Source: Micromonospora sp. WMMD812
GTDB lineage: Bacteria; Actinomycetota; Actinomycetes; Mycobacteriales; Micromonosporaceae
Direction of reading: 5' to 3'
Assembly: GCF_027497215.1 (NCBI RefSeq)
Contig: NZ_CP114904.1
Coordinates: 1,674,001 to 1,738,000 of the forward strand
Length of the DNA stretch: 64,000 bases
The notes beneath the pieces were generated by a model, which saw only the letters and a program-made list of their open reading frames with translations, did no database searches and was not told the origin of the DNA. Below are positions 50,404 to 57,930 of the stretch, piece after piece; within the stretch, counting starts at the first letter, position 1, and each line of letters begins with the position of its first letter. The position numbers and the translations under genes were made by a program.

Positions 50404-51641
50404 CCGCTGACGTGATGATCGACCTGCAACAGGTCAGCAAGCTCTATCGGGGGCAGAAGACCCCGGCGGTCGAGGACGTGTCGATGACCATCCGGCGGGG
50501 CGAGATCGTCGTGCTGGTCGGCCCGTCCGGCTGCGGCAAGACCACCACCATGAAAATGATCAATCGGTTGATCGAGCCCAGCTCGGGGCGGATCATGGTG
50601 GACGGGTCGGACGTCACCTCGCTCAACCCGACCGAGCTGCGCCGGCGCATCGGCTATGTCATCCAGCAGGTGGGACTCTTCCCGCACATGAGCGTGGCGA
50701 CCAACGTCGGGTTGGTGCCGAAGATGCTCGGCTGGGACCGCAAGCGGATCGACGCCCGCGTCGACGAACTGCTGCACCTGGTCGGGTTGGAGCCCGGCCA
50801 GTACCGGCACCGCCTGCCGCGGCAGCTCTCCGGCGGCCAGCAACAGCGCGTCGGGGTCGCCCGCGCGCTCGCCGCCGATCCGCCGGTGATGCTGATGGAC
50901 GAGCCGTTCGGCGCCACGGACCCGTTGACCCGGGACCGGCTGCAGAACGAGTTCCTCCGGCTGCAGGAGAAGCTGCAGAAGACCATCGTCTTCGTCACTC
51001 ACGACTTCGACGAGGCGATCAAGATGGGCAGCCGCATCGCGGTGCTCGGGGATCGATCGCGCATCCGGCAGTTCGACACCCCGGAGCGACTGCTGAGCAG
51101 TCCCGCGGACAAGTCGGTGGCCCAGTTCATCGGTGCCGGCGCCTCACTCAAACAGCTCAACCTGCGCCGGGTCGACGCGGTCGAATGGGACGACGCCGAG
51201 CTGGTCCAGTTGGACGACTCGCCGACGTCGGCGCTGCGCCGGTTGGACGAGACCGGCGAGTGGGCCGTACTGAGCGTCGACGGCGAGCGGCGTCCGCTGC
51301 GCTGGATCACCGCGCGGGACCTCGATGCCCATCAGGACAACCTGCACGGGGTCGGCGGACGCGCGACCGTGGTGGAGCCGCGTGCCACGCTGCACGACGC
51401 GCTCGACGCGATGCTGAGCAGCAGCAGTGGCGCCGCGGTGGTGGTCGACGACGCGGGCCGGTACCGCGGCACCCTGTCCATCGACCGGCTCATGCGGGCG
51501 ATCGGTGAGATGCGCGAGAGCGAGCGGCTGCGCGACCGGCCGGTGGCGGAGGCGCCGGAGCAGGCGGACGGGCCGAGAGCCGACGCGATGCCCGCGCAGC
51601 GCCGTGGCGCGCGGTCGGCGGCGGATCGGGAGACGTCATGA
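50400..51641 (+). CDS. Glycine betaine/choline ABC transporter ATP-binding protein with CBS-like tail
   Basis: The 413-residue protein has Walker A GPSGCGKTT (41-49), Q-loop YVIQQVGLFPHMSV, signature LSGGQQQRVGVARALAADPPVMLMDEPFGATDP (with Walker B) and H-loop FVTHDFDEAIKMG. After about residue 250 it carries a CBS-like pair region (WAVLSVDGERRPLRWITARDLDA, TLHDALDAMLSSSSGAAVVVDDAGRYRGTLSIDRLMRAI), which in OpuA/OpuC-type transporters senses ionic strength or c-di-AMP. A polar tail follows. It energises the two flanking permeases; 4-bp overlaps on both sides. Confidence 0.94.
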   Translation: MTADVMIDLQQVSKLYRGQKTPAVEDVSMTIRRGEIVVLVGPSGCGKTTTMKMINRLIEPSSGRIMVDGSDVTSLNPTELRRRIGYVIQQVGLFPHMSVATNVGLVPKMLGWDRKRIDARVDELLHLVGLEPGQYRHRLPRQLSGGQQQRVGVARALAADPPVMLMDEPFGATDPLTRDRLQNEFLRLQEKLQKTIVFVTHDFDEAIKMGSRIAVLGDRSRIRQFDTPERLLSSPADKSVAQFIGAGASLKQLNLRRVDAVEWDDAELVQLDDSPTSALRRLDETGEWAVLSVDGERRPLRWITARDLDAHQDNLHGVGGRATVVEPRATLHDALDAMLSSSSGAAVVVDDAGRYRGTLSIDRLMRAIGEMRESERLRDRPVAEAPEQADGPRADAMPAQRRGARSAADRETS

Positions 51642-52420
51642 GCGTCGGCACCGTCGCCTCCGGTCAGGTCGCGGACGCCCCTCCCTCGCGGTGGCGGGGC
51701 CTGCTGCGCCGGCACGCGACCATGCCGCTGGTGCTCGCGGCGGCGCTGCTCGCCACGTACCTCTGGGTGCGCTCGCTCGCCCTGGACGACATCGAGCGGC
51801 GCTCGCTCAACGCCGGGTACCTGTTCCAGGTGACCAGCCAGCACATCGCGATCTCCGCGATGACCACGCTGCTGGTGGTGACGATCGCGGTCAGCGCCGG
51901 CGTCCTGCTCACCCGCCCGGCGCTGCGCTGGCTGGCGCCGCTCGTCACGGCGCTGGCCAACGTCGGTCAGGCGATGCCGGCCATCGGGGTGCTGGTGCTG
52001 CTCAGCATCTGGTTGGGCATCGGCGCCGGCACCGCCCTCATCGGGCTGGTGGCCTATGCGGTGTTGCCCGTGCTGCGCAACACGATCGCCGGGATCAACC
52101 AGGTCGACCGGCATCTGATCGAGGCGGGTCGGGGCATCGGGATGTCTCCGTTCGCGGTCCTGCTCCGCGTCGAGCTGCCGCTCGCGGTACCGGTGATTCT
52201 CGCCGGCGTGCGCACCGCGCTGGTGCTCGCGGTCGGTGTCGCCACGCTCGCCACCTTCATCGACGCGGGCGGTCTCGGCGGTCTGATCGTGACCGGGATC
52301 AAGCTTCAACGTGATTCCGTCCTGGTCACCGGTGCGGTGCTCACCGCCGCCCTCGCCCTGACGCTGGACTGGCTCGGCGGTGTGATCGCCGACCTGCTCC
52401 GGCCGCCCGGTCTCGACTGA
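51638..52420 (+). CDS. Glycine betaine/choline ABC transporter permease (second subunit)
   Basis: The 260-residue protein has an N-terminal span (TMPLVLAAALLATYLWV), a soluble segment, then five more spans. The permease loop reads GINQVDRHLIEAGRGIGMSPFAVLLRVELPLAVPVILAGVRT, matching the partner at 49642. It completes the heterodimeric channel. It overlaps the ATPase gene by 4 bp; the binding protein begins 66 bp downstream. Confidence 0.92.
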   Translation: MSVGTVASGQVADAPPSRWRGLLRRHATMPLVLAAALLATYLWVRSLALDDIERRSLNAGYLFQVTSQHIAISAMTTLLVVTIAVSAGVLLTRPALRWLAPLVTALANVGQAMPAIGVLVLLSIWLGIGAGTALIGLVAYAVLPVLRNTIAGINQVDRHLIEAGRGIGMSPFAVLLRVELPLAVPVILAGVRTALVLAVGVATLATFIDAGGLGGLIVTGIKLQRDSVLVTGAVLTAALALTLDWLGGVIADLLRPPGLD

Positions 52421-52486
52421 TCCACAGATCATTTACATCCCTCGTCCCCGTCCCCGACCGACGCCCGTGCGTCGTGGAGGTCATCA

Positions 52487-53470
52487 ATGCGTACTCGCAC
52501 ACCCCTTTCCCGGCTGGCCGCCGGTACCGCGCTCCTCGCCCTGGCACTGACCGGCTGCTCGGTCACCACCGAGGACTCGGGTGCCGAGGTGGAGGTCGGA
52601 GCGGGGTCGATCAAGAAGGACGACGCCCTCGTCGGCCAGACGGTCGTTGTCGGCTCCAAGGACTTCACCGAGAACATCGTCTTCGGCCACATCACCATGC
52701 TGGCGCTGAAGGCGGCCGGCGCGAACGTGACCGACAAGACCAACATCAAGGGATCGGTCAACGTCCGCAAGGGTCTGCTCGCCGGAGAGGTCGACGTGTA
52801 CTGGGAGTACACCGGAACCGCCTGGATCACCTACCTGAACCACACCGACCCGGTCCCCGACTCGCGGCAGCAGTACGACGCGGTGGTCAAGGAGGACAAG
52901 GAGAAGAACCAGGTCGTCTGGGGTGCCATCGCCCCGGCCAACAACACCTACGCGATGGCGGTGCGTGCGGAGAAGGCCAAAGAGTGGAACCTTCGTACGC
53001 TCTCCGACCTCGCGGCGTTCGCCAAGAGCAAGCCGGCCGACGCGACTTTCTGCCTGGAGAGCGAGTTCGCCGGGCGGAACGACGGGTGGCCCGGCATGAC
53101 CAAGACGTACGCCATGGACGTGCCGAAGTCCAACATCAGGACCGTCGACACGGGAGTCGTCTACACCGAGACGAAGAAGGGCGAGTCGTGCAACTTCGGT
53201 GAGGTGTTCACCACCGACGGCCGGATCAGCAACCTCGACCTGGTGGTGCTGGAGGACGACAAGAAGTTCTTCCCCATCTACAACCCGGCGCTGACGGTCA
53301 ACGGCGCGACCGCCGCCAAGTACCCGAGCCTGACCAGCATCCTCGACCCGATCACCGCCAAGCTCGACGACGAGACCATCCGCAAGCTCAACGAGCGCGT
53401 CGATGTCAAGGGCGAGCCGGTGGCGCAGGTCGCCGCGGACTGGTTGAAGCAAGAGGGCTTCATCGCCTGA
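52487..53470 (+). CDS. Glycine betaine/choline-binding lipoprotein (OpuAC/OpuCC type)
   Basis: The 327-residue protein has a lipoprotein signal (lipobox LTGC, Cys24). It has the OpuAC-family start VVVGSKDFTENIVFGHITMLALKAAG, then LAGEVDVYWEYTGTAWITYLNHTDP, FCLESEFAGRNDGWPGMTKTY and LVVLEDDKKFFPIYNPALTVNG. The aromatic residues Trp/Tyr in WEYTGTAW and FFPIYN fit the cage that binds quaternary ammonium compounds. GGAGGTC lies 4-5 bp before the ATG. It delivers substrate to the preceding three subunits. A very strong hairpin ends the operon. Confidence 0.93.
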   Translation: MRTRTPLSRLAAGTALLALALTGCSVTTEDSGAEVEVGAGSIKKDDALVGQTVVVGSKDFTENIVFGHITMLALKAAGANVTDKTNIKGSVNVRKGLLAGEVDVYWEYTGTAWITYLNHTDPVPDSRQQYDAVVKEDKEKNQVVWGAIAPANNTYAMAVRAEKAKEWNLRTLSDLAAFAKSKPADATFCLESEFAGRNDGWPGMTKTYAMDVPKSNIRTVDTGVVYTETKKGESCNFGEVFTTDGRISNLDLVVLEDDKKFFPIYNPALTVNGATAAKYPSLTSILDPITAKLDDETIRKLNERVDVKGEPVAQVAADWLKQEGFIA

Positions 53471-53480
53471 CGTCCCGCGC

Positions 53481-53524
53481 GACCGCGGTAGGTTCCCCGC
53501 GCTCGCGGGGAACCTACCGCGGTC
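53481..53524. terminator. Strong terminator, 21-bp perfect stem
   Basis: Arms 53481-53501 and 53504-53524 are fully complementary with a minimal loop, 11 bp after the binding-protein stop. It is the most stable hairpin noted in the window. Confidence 0.85.
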
Positions 53525-53591
53525 GTCTGGCCGCTGCATGAGTTCGGCGATCTCCCGCGTCTGCTGGCGAGGCCACTGGACCGGCGGCCGT

Positions 53592-53633
53592 GCCGCGGGC
53601 GGGTAGGACCGAGGTGGGCTCCCCGCCCGCGGC
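53592..53633. repeat. 42-bp hairpin element, copy 2
   Basis: Stem GCCGCGGGCGGG/CCCGCCCGCGGC (53592-53603 with 53622-53633), identical to copy 1 at 47550. The 18-base loop differs at about four positions. Confidence 0.75.
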
Positions 53634-53780
53634 GCTCGTCGACTCCCGGGAAGACGGATCATCTTGGCGTCGGCGTGCTCGTCCCGTCCCCCTCAACGCC
53701 TCGCCAGGTCTCCTTCGCAGGGGTTCCCGTGCGGAAGCCTCTTCCAGCGAACGTTCAGCGGACTGGCGCGGGCGCCGGTC

Positions 53781-54890
53781 TCATCGGGAATCGTCCCAGT
53801 CGCCGGTCCGCATGAAACGCTCCAAGCGCAGCGTGGGCTCGGTGAGGTCCCAGCGCTTTCCGGCGACCCACTCGTCGTCGTAGTAGGAGCGACGGTACGG
53901 CTCGGCACCATCGGCCGCCACGATGACCACCGCACCAGACTCGCCCGCCTGACTCATACGGTTCGCCAGGTGACATGCGCCCCACAGACAGGCGCCGGTG
54001 GACGGTCCGGCCGCCACGCCGCTTGCCGTGGCGAGAAATCGCATGGCGGCCACGCTCGACACGTCCGGCACCGGGATGACCAGGTCGACGACGTCGGGAT
54101 CGAAGGCCGGCTCCATCCGCGGACGCCCGATGCCCTCGATACGCGACGGCATTCCGGTCGCGTAGTCCCGGCACTCGGTGGCCCAGCCGGGGAAATACGC
54201 CGAATTCTCTGAGTCGACGACCGCCAGCCGGGTGGCGTACCCGTGCCGCCGCAGGTGGCGGCCGACCGCCCGGGAGGTGGCCCCGGTGCCGGCGCCGGTC
54301 ACGATCCACGCGGGCTCCCGCCGGCCCTGGGCCGCGAAGTCACGCAGGATCTCGTCGGGCAGGCCGGGCACGCCATCGTCGAGGTCCGCGTCGATGGCCG
54401 GCCCGAGCGTGGACAGGCAGTCCAGGTAGTACCCGTTCGACTGGCCGGCTAGCCGCTCGGCGTTCTCGTACACGGCCAGCGGCGGATCGACCCGGTAGGC
54501 GGCCCCGCCCTGCGCGACGATCCGGGCGATGCGGTCTGGCGACGACTTGCCGGGCACGACCGCGGTGAACGGCAGCCCCAACACCCGGGCGAAGTGCGCC
54601 TCCGCGACCGCCATGTTCCCGCTGGTCGCCTCCACCAGCCGCGTCCCCCGCCGGATGACGCCGCGGGAGAGGGCGTGCAGGAAGAGGCTGCGCGCGAAGC
54701 GGTATTTGACACTGCCCGTGGGGCGCACCGACTCGTCTTTCACGAACATCGCCGCAGACGATTCACCGGGAAAGGAGAATCGAATCAGGGGCGTCGCCTT
54801 CTCGGCGATCCGGTCGGCTTCAAGAACAGCCGTAGCTTGGCGGCCCCAATCGTCTTCCGAGAACTCCGGACGAAGTCCCGTCAATGCCAT
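53781..54890 (-). CDS. PLP-dependent cysteine synthase-family enzyme, Cds1-like
   Basis: The 369-residue protein is a fold-type II PLP enzyme. MFVKDESVRPTGSVKYRFARSLFLHAL carries the Schiff-base Lys (about 62). LVEATSGNMAVAEAHFARVLGLPFTAVVP holds the substrate loop (TSGN). IVTGAGTGATSRAVGRHLR is the phosphate-binding Gly-rich loop. The start and the SVKYRFARSLFLHAL stretch recall mycobacterial L-cysteine desulfhydrase Cds1. Next to an NRPS cluster it might instead make a non-protein amino acid by beta-replacement (inference only). It follows the small HTH gene by 10 bp. Confidence 0.85.
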   Translation of the reverse strand: MALTGLRPEFSEDDWGRQATAVLEADRIAEKATPLIRFSFPGESSAAMFVKDESVRPTGSVKYRFARSLFLHALSRGVIRRGTRLVEATSGNMAVAEAHFARVLGLPFTAVVPGKSSPDRIARIVAQGGAAYRVDPPLAVYENAERLAGQSNGYYLDCLSTLGPAIDADLDDGVPGLPDEILRDFAAQGRREPAWIVTGAGTGATSRAVGRHLRRHGYATRLAVVDSENSAYFPGWATECRDYATGMPSRIEGIGRPRMEPAFDPDVVDLVIPVPDVSSVAAMRFLATASGVAAGPSTGACLWGACHLANRMSQAGESGAVVIVAADGAEPYRRSYYDDEWVAGKRWDLTEPTLRLERFMRTGDWDDSR

Positions 54891-54900
54891 CCGAATCCCA

Positions 54901-55455
54901 TCAGCGCTCGCAGGATACGACTTCCGACAATTGCGTGAGGCGATCCCGGACCGAACTCACCAATACGCCGCCGCCCGCCTCGTCCCGCCGCAGCTTGCCG
55001 CGCTTGACAAGATCATGGACGCCCTGCCGGGTGATGCCGAGCATCGCGCTCGCCACCGCCAGCGAGACCGCCTCGGCGGCCGGATGGCCGAACCGGCGCG
55101 CCACGAGCGCCCCGAACGGCGTGCGCCACCACTCGAACGGCGGCGCGAAGACGTCGCCGGACTGATAGATCTCGGCGACCAGGCGCCGGGCGGTCTCGGC
55201 GGCGAGCCGTTCGTCCGGGCTGAGCACCTGCGCCGCCCACACCTCGGCGGCGATCTCCAGATGGCTGCGGAGCACCTCGGACACGGGCGGGTCGTCACCG
55301 TCCGTCCCCAGCAGCCGGTCCAGCGGATCGAGCAGGCGCGCCCCGACGTCGCACACGAGCTGCCGGACGATGGCCACGTGAACTGCGGTCGACACCTCGC
55401 CCCACGTGGGCCTGCCGTCCACGAGACCGTTGTTCCCTGCCGGTTCGCCGTTCAT
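54901..55455 (-). CDS. Small HTH-like protein of unknown function
   Basis: GGAGGTG before the ATG at 55455 fixes the start (184 residues). The N-terminal part is helical (VHVAIVRQLVCDVGARLLDPLDRLLG, VLRSHLEIAAEVWAAQVLSPDERLAAETARRLVAEIYQSG). The C-terminal part has a helix-turn-helix-like run (AEAVSLAVASAMLGITRQGVHDLVKRGKLRRDEAGGGVLVSSVRDRL, about 135-178). It is co-transcribed with the PLP enzyme and divergent from the LuxR-type regulator. It may be a DNA-binding regulator or an adaptor. Confidence 0.72.
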   Translation of the reverse strand: MNGEPAGNNGLVDGRPTWGEVSTAVHVAIVRQLVCDVGARLLDPLDRLLGTDGDDPPVSEVLRSHLEIAAEVWAAQVLSPDERLAAETARRLVAEIYQSGDVFAPPFEWWRTPFGALVARRFGHPAAEAVSLAVASAMLGITRQGVHDLVKRGKLRRDEAGGGVLVSSVRDRLTQLSEVVSCER

Positions 55456-55494
55456 CAGTGCACCTCCGCCCTCGCGCCCCAGTCTAGCAGGCAC

Positions 55495-55642
55495 TTGACA
55501 CCAGCGGTAAAGTCGTTAGGGAGTCTCAGCCGCTGATTGTCAAAAACTGAATTACTTTGCCCCCGTCCCGCCAAGGGCTTGACAGACGTCGTTAAGCACG
55601 CAACCATATCCATTGGTCTCGATTTGCTACGGGGGTAGCGCA
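55495..55642. promoter_or_regulatory. Divergent promoter region of the NRPS-side regulators
   Basis: A/T-richer 150-bp gap. The + strand has TTGACA at 55579-55584, about 60 bp before the regulator start, and another at 55495-55500. The minus strand has TTGACA at 55543-55538 facing the HTH gene. Matching -10 boxes are weak (CATATC at 55605 or so). CAGCGG/CCGCTG repeats lie in between. Confidence 0.45.
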
Positions 55643-56473
55643 ATGGGTGTTGGCGTTGGCGTTCGCCAAGATTTGGCGGCCAATCCGTACAGCTCAAGCA
55701 GCGTTGAAACAATGCTCGTCGATGCGACGCTTCTCATCCAAAAAGCGCTTACCGTTCACGAAGAAACACGCCGGCCTTACTCATCGACAGCAGATGCGCT
55801 GTATTCCGAGTCCGAAACCACGGCAATCATGCACCACTACCTGGCGCGGCAGGCCGGCCGGTCGCCCCACATCCACTACATCGCCGGGTTCGCGGCTGCC
55901 GGGCACGAGGTGTCGGCCGGCCCGCTGGAGCAGTCGCTGCTGCAGGAGTCCGCGTCCATCCACGCGCTGATCGACGCCGACATGACCGCCCGGCTGTCCG
56001 GCGCGGACGAGTATCTCGAGCAGATGCTGGGACAGCACGTGCGGGCCCGCACAGTGGATCGGCGACTGCCCCGATTCGCGGTGCTGGACGGCGCGATGCT
56101 GCTCCTCCGCACCGACCACGCCAGCGTGCCTCGTTTCCTGATCGTCCGCGAGTCGCACGTGGTGCGCTCCATGGCGACGCTCTTCGACGCGATGTTCGAG
56201 CGCGCGGTCGACCTGTCCGTCGCCGCTCGCTTCGCCGGCCAGTCCGGTGAAGCGAGCGACACCGAAAATCGGTTCGTCCGCGTGCTGACCATGCTCGACG
56301 CCGGATACACGGACGAGACCGCCGCCCGCAAGCTCGGCGTCTCCGTCCGCACCTACCGGCGGTACGTCGCGGAGACCATGGCCCAGCTCGACGTTTCGTC
56401 CCGCTTCCAGGCAGGCGTTCGTGCCGCGACGCTCAACCTCATCCCGGCTCCCCGGCCCGCGCGGGGCCACTGA
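55643..56473 (+). CDS. LuxR-type transcriptional regulator
   Basis: An ATG at 55643 (after GGGGGTAGC) gives 276 residues. The N-terminal 200 residues are a mixed effector-like region of unknown ligand (EYLEQMLGQHVRARTVDRRLPRFAVLDGAMLLL, FLIVRESHVVRSMATLFDAMFERAVDL). It has no receiver Asp. The C-terminal HTH reads RFVRVLTMLDAGYTDETAARKLGVSVRTYRRYVAETMAQLDVSSRFQAG, LuxR/NarL-like. Such regulators are common pathway-specific activators in NRPS clusters. Its last 35 bp overlap the end of the convergent P450 gene. Confidence 0.82.
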   Translation: MGVGVGVRQDLAANPYSSSSVETMLVDATLLIQKALTVHEETRRPYSSTADALYSESETTAIMHHYLARQAGRSPHIHYIAGFAAAGHEVSAGPLEQSLLQESASIHALIDADMTARLSGADEYLEQMLGQHVRARTVDRRLPRFAVLDGAMLLLRTDHASVPRFLIVRESHVVRSMATLFDAMFERAVDLSVAARFAGQSGEASDTENRFVRVLTMLDAGYTDETAARKLGVSVRTYRRYVAETMAQLDVSSRFQAGVRAATLNLIPAPRPARGH

Positions 56474-57692
56474 GCGGTGCCGGTGCGGCCACCCGGGCAC
56501 GGCGTGCCCGCAGCCGCACCGGCATCGACTCGTAGCCCCAGATCAGGTTCGAGTGCAGCCGCACGGCCGGGCCGGCCGGCTCCGGCAGGCGCACTCGGTC
56601 GCAGAGCTCCTCGAACATCACGGTCAGCTCCATCTCGGCCAGCGCGGCGCCGAGGCAATAGTGCTCGCCGGGTGCCAGCGCCAGGTGCCGGTTCGGTGAC
56701 CGGCCGGCGTCGAGCACGTCCGGCCGGTCGAAGGTCCGCGGGTCCCGGTTCGCCGCGGCCAGCCACACCGCGACGCGTTGGCCGGCCCGGATCCGTATCC
56801 CCTCGATCTCCAGGTCTGTGGTGGCGACCCGGGCGACGTGCATGGCCGGGCTGGTGAAGCGCAGGATCTCCGGCACCGCCGTGTCCATCGGCACTGCCCC
56901 GCCAGCCATCCGGGCCCACTCGTCCGGGTGGGCCATTAGTGCCCGGACGCCGCCGACCGTCGCGTGCCGGCTGGTCTCGTTGCCGCCGGATACAAGGCCG
57001 TCGCAGTTGAGGTAAATCTCCTCGTCGGTGAGCGGCTCGCCGTCGACGCGGCCGTTGACCAGCGCGGTGACCACGTCCTCGCCCGGTTCCCGGCGCCGCC
57101 GCTCGACCAGCTCGGCGTAGTAGAACAGGATGTCCGTGTGGGCCTGTGCCATCGCAGCCGGGTCCGCGCCCCGGTTGCCATGTCCGAACGCGGTCATGGT
57201 GCGGTCCAGCATGAAGTCCCAGTCCTTCGGCGGCACGCCCAGCAGGTCGCAGATCACCGACACCGGGAGCCGGGCCGCCACCCGGACGAGGTCGCAGGTC
57301 TCCCGCTCCAGCGCCTCGTCGAGCACGAATCGCACGGTCGCGCGCATCGTGTCGCGCAGCCGGGCGACCATGCGGGGCGTGAACGCGGCGTTCATCACGC
57401 GCCGCAGTTGGGCGTGCCGCGGCGGGTCCGTGACGATCAGCATGCGGTTCGCCGAGGACCGGACCGCGGCCGGGTTGTCGTCCAGCCGCATGCCACCGGC
57501 GGAGGAGAACCGGGCGGGATCGCGGAGCACGGCCACGGCGGCGGCATGGCCGAGGACCGCCCAGAACGGCTCCCGGTCCCGCCGGTCGATCCACTGCACC
57601 GGCCCGGCTGCCCGCATCCTGGCCCAGAGGCGCTCGGGCTCGCCGTCGCGGTAGAGCCTCGGATCGGCCAGGTCCCGCGGCCCGTACGTCAC
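56439..57692 (-). CDS. Cytochrome P450
   Basis: A GTG at 57692 overlaps the MbtH stop (GTGA), giving 417 residues. Features: [27 protein letters not shown] (C-helix), I-helix [16 protein letters not shown] (E-T pair for O2 activation), VPEILRF (ExxR), [24 protein letters not shown], and heme-binding [13 protein letters not shown] with the axial Cys. The usual FGxGxHxC motif reads LAPGEHYC, so the Phe before the heme loop is Leu. It probably hydroxylates or cross-links the NRPS product or a carrier-bound amino acid. No ferredoxin gene is adjacent. Confidence 0.93.
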   Translation of the reverse strand: MTYGPRDLADPRLYRDGEPERLWARMRAAGPVQWIDRRDREPFWAVLGHAAAVAVLRDPARFSSAGGMRLDDNPAAVRSSANRMLIVTDPPRHAQLRRVMNAAFTPRMVARLRDTMRATVRFVLDEALERETCDLVRVAARLPVSVICDLLGVPPKDWDFMLDRTMTAFGHGNRGADPAAMAQAHTDILFYYAELVERRRREPGEDVVTALVNGRVDGEPLTDEEIYLNCDGLVSGGNETSRHATVGGVRALMAHPDEWARMAGGAVPMDTAVPEILRFTSPAMHVARVATTDLEIEGIRIRAGQRVAVWLAAANRDPRTFDRPDVLDAGRSPNRHLALAPGEHYCLGAALAEMELTVMFEELCDRVRLPEPAGPAVRLHSNLIWGYESMPVRLRARRARVAAPAPLSGPARAGEPG

Positions 57693-57910
57693 CGCAGCTC
57701 CGGGCTCTGCATGGACTCGGCCAGGCTCCGGGGCCGCATGTCGGTCCAGGACTCCTCGACGAAGTCCAGGCACTCCTGGCGGGTTCCGACCGCCCTGGCC
57801 ACCGTCCAGCCCGCGGGCACTGCCGCGAACGACGGCCACAGGGAGTGCTGGTTCTCCTCGTTGACCAGCACGAGGTACTCGCCGTCCGGGTCCTCGAATG
57901 GATTGGTCAT
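57689..57910 (-). CDS. MbtH-like protein
   Basis: The 73-residue protein carries the family motifs: [35 protein letters not shown] and [10 protein letters not shown], including the conserved Trp residues. MbtH proteins bind and activate NRPS adenylation domains. It lies 20 bp after the NRPS gene at 57931 and overlaps the P450 start by 4 bp, so NRPS, MbtH and P450 are one operon. Confidence 0.97.
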   Translation of the reverse strand: MTNPFEDPDGEYLVLVNEENQHSLWPSFAAVPAGWTVARAVGTRQECLDFVEESWTDMRPRSLAESMQSPELR

Positions 57911-57930
57911 CGGTGCCCCTCTCATAACGG

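Larger units (their letters stand above)
53471..53780. other. Intergenic region with two hairpins between convergent genes
   Basis: 310 bp between the importer operon and the convergent PLP enzyme. It holds the 21-bp-stem terminator (53481-53524) and hairpin repeat copy 2 (53592-53633). No gene was seen. Confidence 0.6.
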
